Origin: Pinus tabuliformis
Taxonomy: Eukaryota; Streptophyta; Pinopsida; Pinales; Pinaceae
DNA: 64,000 bases
Direction: 5' to 3'
NCBI GenBank assembly: GCA_031772625.1
Contig: CM062820.1
Span: 310,689,340-310,753,339, forward strand
The notes beneath the pieces were generated by a model. That model saw only the letters and a list, made by a program, of their open reading frames with translations, had not been told where the DNA came from and ran no database searches. The translations under genes and the position numbers were made by a program. This document shows, one piece after another, positions 58,792 to 64,000 of the stretch. Each line of letters starts with the position of its first letter. The first letter of the stretch is position 1.

Positions 58792-58974
58792 TGTTAAACA
58801 CACATGGGCAGCAGCATAATCTGAAAGATAAAACATGAGAATACAATTTTATTAACAAATGATATACATTTATAGTACATGTTCTGACCGTTGGGTTCCA
58901 CATCCCAAGGTCTCTTGGACTCCTTTTGTCTATTCGGCTTCCACACTAACCCATTGAGGATTAGGTGTCCAACA
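58792..58974 (-). repeat. 5' LTR of the gene-capturing element
   Basis: 183 bp. On the - strand it contains TACTATAAATGTAT, a TATA-like promoter, and AATAAAAT, a polyadenylation-type signal, about 20 bp apart. It is followed by CTTTT on the + strand. Confidence 0.95.
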
Positions 58975-59980
58975 CTTTTGTTATTGTGTGAGGTCTTATG
59001 TTGGATGTTATTTGGAGAATTGAAACTCTTTTAGATGGTACACTCATTTAGAGTAAACTCTTTTGTATGTTCTTTGAAGGATTGTAAGAAACTAGTTTGT
59101 ATGATATGTGTAGATGTCATATGATGAGGTTCTTAGCACACTCGTAATTTTGAAAAAAAGAAAAAATCTTAAAAGACATCTAAACAATATAATTTTGTTT
59201 TCAATAAAGGTTAATTTGTTTACTAAGGAAAAAATAAGTTTTATTGATGATATCAAGGGGGAAAGAGAAGAATCAAGCAATTCTTCAATATTTTGAATAG
59301 AAGTGAACAATATCATATTTCTATGATTTAGGGATTGGGAACTATGCCTAGAGTTAGGGTTAATCCATGAAGCCACATCGAAACATAATGACTCACTATT
59401 TTCATGGAAACACCAATTGAAATATCAAGAAGAAAATTTTCCATGACCATACCATGTACTAAATCTTCAAATTTTAATGAAATGAAATTTCTTATTACAA
59501 GTAAGAAAATCTAAAAGGGTTTATACATGTAGGAATTATAATATAGTAGAAATGACTACAAATTTTGAAAAGAAAGCTTGTAACTTTCAGATATTTTAGG
59601 GGACTATTGTCTCCTTCCACTTTTTCTTTCTTTCTTTCTTTTCCACATTAATTAGTTGTTCAATGTTGATGTAGCTTCCCCTTTGATAACAAATCTTATT
59701 GAATTGTAGTCAAAATAAATAAAAGCAAAGGAGGGACTAGATTCCATAACAATGGAGTAGTTAGATTGCATGTCTTTAGATTCCACACTTGTATGTCCAA
59801 AAAATAACACACTTTCTAGTGGTACCCATGATGAAAATTTATAAATTTAACCCCGTATTCAACTTCTTACAATGTTCTTTAAGAGGTGAAACACTATCTC
59901 TAGAAACTATGATGAAAACGAAGTCTCGGTGATCTTCATTTTCAGAATTTTTACCCGCTCGATCCTGGGACCTATGGGTT
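58975..59980. other. Unassigned sequence
   Basis: No gene recognised; only short unsupported frames. Confidence 0.4.
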
Positions 59981-60113
59981 ATGGGCCCACAAAGCCATTC
60001 TGAATCACTTCTTTTTGACAGCGAGGTCTCACTTGCCTTTTGGTCCAGTGAATCTTTAATCTTCCTCCATTGCGCAATTCAGGTGGCAATGCATGAGGAT
60101 GCTCTCCTCGTCC

Positions 60114-60761
60114 TCAGTCCACACACACACCGTCTTCTCTGTCTACTCTCAAGCTCAAATTACCCGTCCCCCGTTCCAGTGACTCAAAAACTCCTTTCTT
60201 AAGATCGCTGGGTTTGTCCCCCAGCATTGCAAGCCTGCCATGAATCTCAACTTCGTCGTCGCTGGAGTCTGCTCCGTCCTTCAATAATTCACTGCCATGG
60301 ACAGACATCCGAGCACCATCCAAAGGAATATAATCCGGGGCGGCTCGGGCCTTCCGCAGTCTTTCGCGTTTGGCCCTAATAGCATTTATGGTCGCCTGGT
60401 CGGGAATTCCTACGTCATCCGTGTCGATGCCCTTCAAACCTAAACTGTCCTCTACATTATCCTTTTCCGGTCTAAATTTTTCGCCCTTCAATTTTTCCTC
60501 ATTTAATCCCAGCCCGTTGCCCTCGCCAGACGGCTTGACTAAACCCTTCAACACAACCACGGTCTTGGAGGGCTTATTACTCTCGGCCAGGGGTTGAGGT
60601 TTCGAACCCCCTGCGGCTGGACATTCGAGGTAATTGCAGGCACCATGGATGGTGCGCTCCGGTCCTTTGACGGGGCAATCTTGTGCGCAGAACCATGGGG
60701 CATTCACACTTCCATTTTCAACAGAAAAGAAAACCAGAAAACGATTCAAACAGAAATACAC
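60114..60761 (-). CDS. ILP1/GCFC-like protein, N-terminal fragment
   Basis: A 215-codon open frame without interruption, in GC-richer DNA than its surroundings. Residues 68-77 (VVVLKGLVKP), 120-149 (PDQATINAIRAKRERLRKAR, then AAPDYIPLDG), 175-183 (GRLAMLGDK) and 188-194 (KKGVFES) match, in order, the N-terminal region of plant ILP1/GCFC-domain proteins, nuclear factors linked to splicing and cell-cycle gene control. The usual Arg-rich start and the whole GCFC domain are missing. The first ~60 codons do not match, and the frame ends soon after the GVFES block; a GT at about 60157 could be a splice donor. It may be an exon of a larger gene or a captured or broken fragment. Confidence 0.6.
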   Translation of the reverse strand: MYFCLNRFLVFFSVENGSVNAPWFCAQDCPVKGPERTIHGACNYLECPAAGGSKPQPLAESNKPSKTVVVLKGLVKPSGEGNGLGLNEEKLKGEKFRPEKDNVEDSLGLKGIDTDDVGIPDQATINAIRAKRERLRKARAAPDYIPLDGARMSVHGSELLKDGADSSDDEVEIHGRLAMLGDKPSDLKKGVFESLERGTGNLSLRVDREDGVCVD

Positions 60762-61016
60762 AAAAACATAAATTCACAAACGCATTTGTATTATGCACAA
60801 ACTTAAAATTACAGTCTTAAGGCATTTCAGCCTTAAACCAGATTTCTCTGGCAATCACATTTTTTCTTCTCTCTCATACACACGATTTTCGGTTTCTTTC
60901 CTCCTCTCCTTCACTCAGGAATCGTTCAGTTCTTTATACATACATTCAGTTATAACTAATTTTTTAACTAAATTTAGTTCCTTGAACAGAATTCAGTTGT
61001 GGTTGGCCTGGCTGTC

Positions 61017-61034
61017 CACGTGATCGTCCACGTG
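61017..61034. promoter_or_regulatory. Two tandem G-boxes (CACGTG)
   Basis: GTCCACGTG occurs twice, 12 bp apart (CACGTG at 61017-61022 and 61029-61034), about 260 bp upstream of the ILP1-like frame. CACGTG is bound by plant bHLH and bZIP factors. A regulatory role here is inference. Confidence 0.4.
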
Positions 61035-61100
61035 TCTTCTTCCTTTAATTTTCTTTCATTGAGGTGTCAGGATGCTCCTGCATCAAACTATGTGATAAAA

Positions 61101-61220
61101 CATGTTTTGTTTGTTTGTTTGTTTTTTTGTTTGGACAAGCTAGAGAAGAACTCCATTATAAATGTTTTGTTTGTTTGTTTGTTTTTTTGTTTGGACAAGC
61201 TAGAGAAGAACTCCATTATA
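61101..61220. repeat. 60-bp tandem duplication
   Basis: ATGTTTTGTTTGTTTGTTTG through AGAAGAACTCCATTATA occurs twice in exact tandem (61102-61160, 61162-61220). The copies are identical over 59 positions, so this is recent. Confidence 0.97.
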
Positions 61221-61740
61221 GGTATTCTAAGGTCATGAGTCTAATAGAGTAGATGGATCATCAAAGTAGGGGTTAGCTTTTATGTTATAGTGAGCTACAT
61301 CTTGTAATTCTTAGCTATATAGGGACATTAATGAGATTGGTCATGATGGAATAACAAAATGAACGAAACAACAAAATTGTATACAATGAAACCTACACTT
61401 ATATGTTGATAATGTGGAGATTAAAAAATTATATGGTGATGCTGGGGATGTACCCTATATTCAATCTTTACTTAGCAATATCCTAACTTGAAAAACTATT
61501 CAATAAAACATATTTTCACAATCAAATAAATGAAATAAAAATAATCCGAAAATAAGTTTAGTTTCACGAATGTAATAAATTCAAATCAAAACTCAATAAA
61601 AGTTACATCTTACATCTCAATGGCTTATTATGAAAATTGTATTAACACTTGTAAAAGACTTTGCATTTTGTTTTAAATCTGATATAAATTGTGGTTTGTT
61701 TATATAAAAAAAAAAATGAGAAAAACTTACTCATCTATTT

Positions 61741-61980
61741 TTTTTTTTGAAACAAAAATTATATTTTAAAACAATTAATTCTATTTAATCGAGATAAAAG
61801 ATTTTGTTTTTCAAAATTTAAATAAAACAAATAATATTTTAAAAATTAAAATTATATAATTTTTTTAAACAAAAATTATATTTTAAAACAATTAATTCTA
61901 TTTACTCAAAATAAAAGATTTTGTTTTTCAAAATTTAAATAAAATAAATAATATTTTAAAAATTAAAATTATATAATTAA
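61741..61980. repeat. ~117-bp tandem duplication, AT-rich
   Basis: AACAAAAATTATATTTTAAA starts at 61751 and again at 61868, and the following ~110 bp match with few changes. Confidence 0.93.
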
Positions 61981-62130
61981 ATATTCTATCAATTAAATAG
62001 AAAGATAACATTTCAAAAATTCTAAATATTTAAAAATAAAATACTTCACCATTTATTTAAATACAAAATATCAAAATCTTAAAAAAGATACTAAAACTCT
62101 TGAAAATGTCACCATTGAAACAAAACAGAT

Positions 62131-62492
62131 TGAAAGAGATCGAATTTCTCTAGTAATTAACCTCTACTGAATTCCATTGATCAGCAATAGCTTCGTGTCA
62201 TATATTATCATATCATATCTTCATGCAATTAAAACTCAATTGAGAGAGACCGATTTTCTTTACTGATTAACCTCTACTGAAATCCATTGACCAGCAATAG
62301 CTACGTGTCATATATGATCATACCATATCTTCATCTTCATACAATTAATAACTCAATTTGGTGGGAGGGAATATGCAGTCAATGAATTTTTAATGTGGTT
62401 GACGGATCATATCTTCATGCAATTAATAACCCACAACTCAATTTGGTGAGAGGTAATATGAAATTGATGATTTTTTTTATGTGGTTGATGGA
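62131..62492. repeat. Two overlapping local duplications
   Basis: AACCTCTACTGAATTCCATT and neighbours recur 110 bp later (62135 and 62245). A second block, CTCAATTTGGTGGGAGG to TGTGGTTGACGG, recurs about 80 bp later with changes (from about 62352 and 62434). Confidence 0.85.
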
Positions 62493-63081
62493 CGCAGGAG
62501 ATTTGATTGTGGGTGGATGTACGTGATTTGGGTTTATTAATAAGTTTAATTCGAAGAGCATGGAGGAGAATTGATTCAATGTTTTTTAGTAAGTTTAATT
62601 TCAAGAGAATATAAGAGAATTGATTCAATAATTTTTCACCAGCTAAATACTTTAACAATTAAATTTTATTAATTAATAAAAAATTCTAATAAAAAAGGCT
62701 ACAGGCCATTTTTATATAGATTGCTGATTTCCCGAATATTCTAAAATGGAAAGGATATAAGCCTGGTCAATTTTTTGACCTCACCCATATCCATCCAATT
62801 GCCATATTCTGGAATCAGCGATCCACTTAAGCTCAGGGGAGGCTACATAGATCTCACTCTCAAATTTCTAATTAATAATTCACGGTATTCTGTGTTCACT
62901 CAACGAAAAAACACCATTACAACGGAGACATTTATGGTAAAACTAATTTGGCCCAGAGCAGTCATGATGATGTGACGATCATGACCAAAAGCAGGATTCA
63001 AGAACTATTTTGGTCGATTTATTGATTGAGAGTTGCAAGGTTAGCCCTGCTTCCACACAATACAATTTGCATCTCGTTCTC

Positions 63082-63089
63082 TTTATAAT
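63082..63089 (+). promoter_or_regulatory. TATA-like box upstream of the SDR pseudogene
   Basis: TTTATAAT lies about 60 bp before the first ATG at 63150. The spacing is plausible for a core promoter with a short leader. Confidence 0.3.
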
Positions 63090-63149
63090 TTGCCTGTGAG
63101 AGTAACTTAATTCCTGAATCCTCTAATTGCCAGATTCTGCTTCCCAGCC

Positions 63150-63783
63150 ATGTTTATCGAAGAGGTTAGGGGAGCTGCTGCCTGCGTTGGCAGTTTGTCA
63201 AGCTTTAATGGATCACAGCTACGGTAATACAGTACACCGTATAGGCTGAATCGATTTTCATTTGCAATCTCTGCTCTCAATTTATGTTTTTGTTTGAAAT
63301 AGTTTGTTAGAGATAAATATTTTTTTCTGAGCTTAAATCGATTGTAGATTCTTGAATATTCTGAGATCCCACAGATAATATGAGCTCGGTTATAAAAAAT
63401 TGACTGCACCTATGTCCATCAGATCCTAAAATAATCCAAAAATCTACAATTGACTTAAAGATCGCCATATTTTTATAACCATAAGTTGTGTCGGACCAAA
63501 GAGAGTGAGCGAGAATGACGAAGTCCACTAAAATTTAGTGAAAACTGGTGCCAATGGATCTCTCTACTCCCTTGACATAATGCGTTACATATAAATGTTA
63601 ACTAACTGAACTCTTATTATTATGACTGCTGTGTTAATTTTTTTGAAGTATGGCTAACTGGTTCGAACAAATAATCTTTGAATGCAGAGTGGAGGGCAAG
63701 GTGACAATAATAACAGGCGGAACAATTGGAAACTGAGAAGTCATAGTGCCAAAGTCGTAATTGCGGATTTTGAGAATGCTTAG
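63150..63783 (+). pseudogene. Short-chain dehydrogenase/reductase, first two exons, broken
   Basis: Exon 1 (63150-63223) encodes 24 codons from MFIEEVRGAAACVGSLSSF and ends at a GTAATA donor. Exon 2 begins at 63688 after TGCAG; the join keeps frame and gives QLRVEGKVTIITGGTIGN, the first strand and TGxxxG nucleotide loop of a classical SDR. A TGA follows at 63734. The next strand, HSAKVVIADFENA, is found at 63742-63780 in another frame, so roughly eight residues of the first helix, including the last Gly of the loop, are deleted. It resembles secoisolariciresinol-dehydrogenase or ABA2-type enzymes. The rest would lie beyond the window; I see no further exon before 64000. Confidence 0.7.
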
Positions 63784-64000
63784 TTTTATGAATTAATGAA
63801 GTATATCTTTAGGGTTAATTATTTTCTGGCTTGATTTTGTTAACAGTTAATTATTTTTGTACTGTTTAATATTTTGGCTGATTTCGTCATGCTATCTTTC
63901 TCTTCATAGGAGAGCAGTATTATTCTAATTCTGTGGAGCAGATGCACTGACGTTGACCCTTGAGTGTGAGACAACAATAGTTTTGTAAAGGGAAGAAACT

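Larger units (their letters stand above)
54517..58974 (-). mobile_element. Gene-capturing non-autonomous LTR retrotransposon (4458 bp)
   Basis: LTRs of 183 bp (54517-54699 and 58792-58974) differ at 4 positions. The initiator-tRNA-Met primer site abuts the right LTR and a polypurine tract abuts the left, so the element reads on the - strand. Internally there is a gag remnant with a zinc knuckle but no protease, integrase or RT. Fragments of three host genes are present: DHAD (57847-57987), CCT epsilon (58240-58486) and ribosomal P0 (56434-56487). Flanks TTTTT and CTTTT are a 4-of-5 target duplication. Confidence 0.9.

Noticed and set aside
59092-59376. 94-codon open frame on the - strand
   Set aside because: No recognisable motif and AT-driven composition (Ile, Leu, Phe, Lys). 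No neighbours support it.
60590-60612. tRNA B-box-like word GGTTCGAAACC on the - strand
   Set aside because: No A box, acceptor stem or cloverleaf around it. It lies inside the ILP1-like open frame and is probably chance.
61064-61252. Open frame with repeated CLFVFLFGQAREELHY segments
   Set aside because: It is the translation of the 60-bp tandem duplication with its TTTG run. No homology and no start context.
1-64000. CRISPR arrays, bacterial operons, rRNA or tRNA genes
   Set aside because: None found. Direct repeats here are LTRs or tandem duplications, and the coding content is that of plant retroelements.

Overview
The window is nuclear DNA of a seed plant, most likely a gymnosperm (conifer-type). 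It is mostly transposable elements: nested long-LTR Ty3/gypsy elements, Ty1/copia remnants, L1-type LINEs and AT-rich spacers. The gag/pol families (a gypsy family with an extra capsid-like module before RT, an Athila-like family, and a gag-PR-only family) are of types I associate with conifers. That taxonomic call is inference. I see no intact host gene.

Layout. 1-1718: end of a Copia-type LTR. 1719-7886: decayed Copia element A (+ strand) with its complete 2.1-kb 3' LTR; it sits inside the integrase of gypsy element 1. 7887-12421 and 34557-35277: gypsy element 1 (- strand), split by gypsy element 2. 12422-34556: gypsy element 2 (- strand, Athila-like), with 2-kb LTRs, a tRNA-Asp-type primer site, gag, PR, RT/RNase H, integrase, a four-hairpin array just after the integrase stop, and a downstream env-position ORF; it is flanked by the perfect 5-bp duplication TGCTG. 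22812-30699: element 3 (- strand), a 7.9-kb gag-PR element without RT or integrase, inserted in the gag of element 2. This gives three levels of nesting. 36133-37083: candidate solo LTR. 38033-43300: two related LINE copies with a Copia protease/integrase remnant between them. 44033-47417: a large broken gene of unknown function with a 317-bp tandem duplication. 48261-49143: an (AT)37 tract and a ~570-bp foldback element. 49150-52260: a third LINE piece (ORF1 and endonuclease). 52260-54516: AT-rich spacer with small tandem repeats.

54517-58974 is the most unusual unit: a 4.46-kb LTR retrotransposon (- strand) with 183-bp LTRs, an initiator-tRNA-Met primer site, a polypurine tract and only a gag remnant. 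It carries fragments of at least three unrelated host genes: dihydroxy-acid dehydratase, chaperonin CCT epsilon and ribosomal stalk protein P0. The right end holds an ILP1/GCFC-like gene fragment (60114-60761), tandem duplications, and a broken short-chain dehydrogenase whose first intron can still be seen (63150-63783).

The elements do not work together; they record successive insertions. By eye, LTR divergence is higher for the outer gypsy element 2 (about 9% in one stretch) than for the inner element 3 (about 2%), which fits the nesting order.
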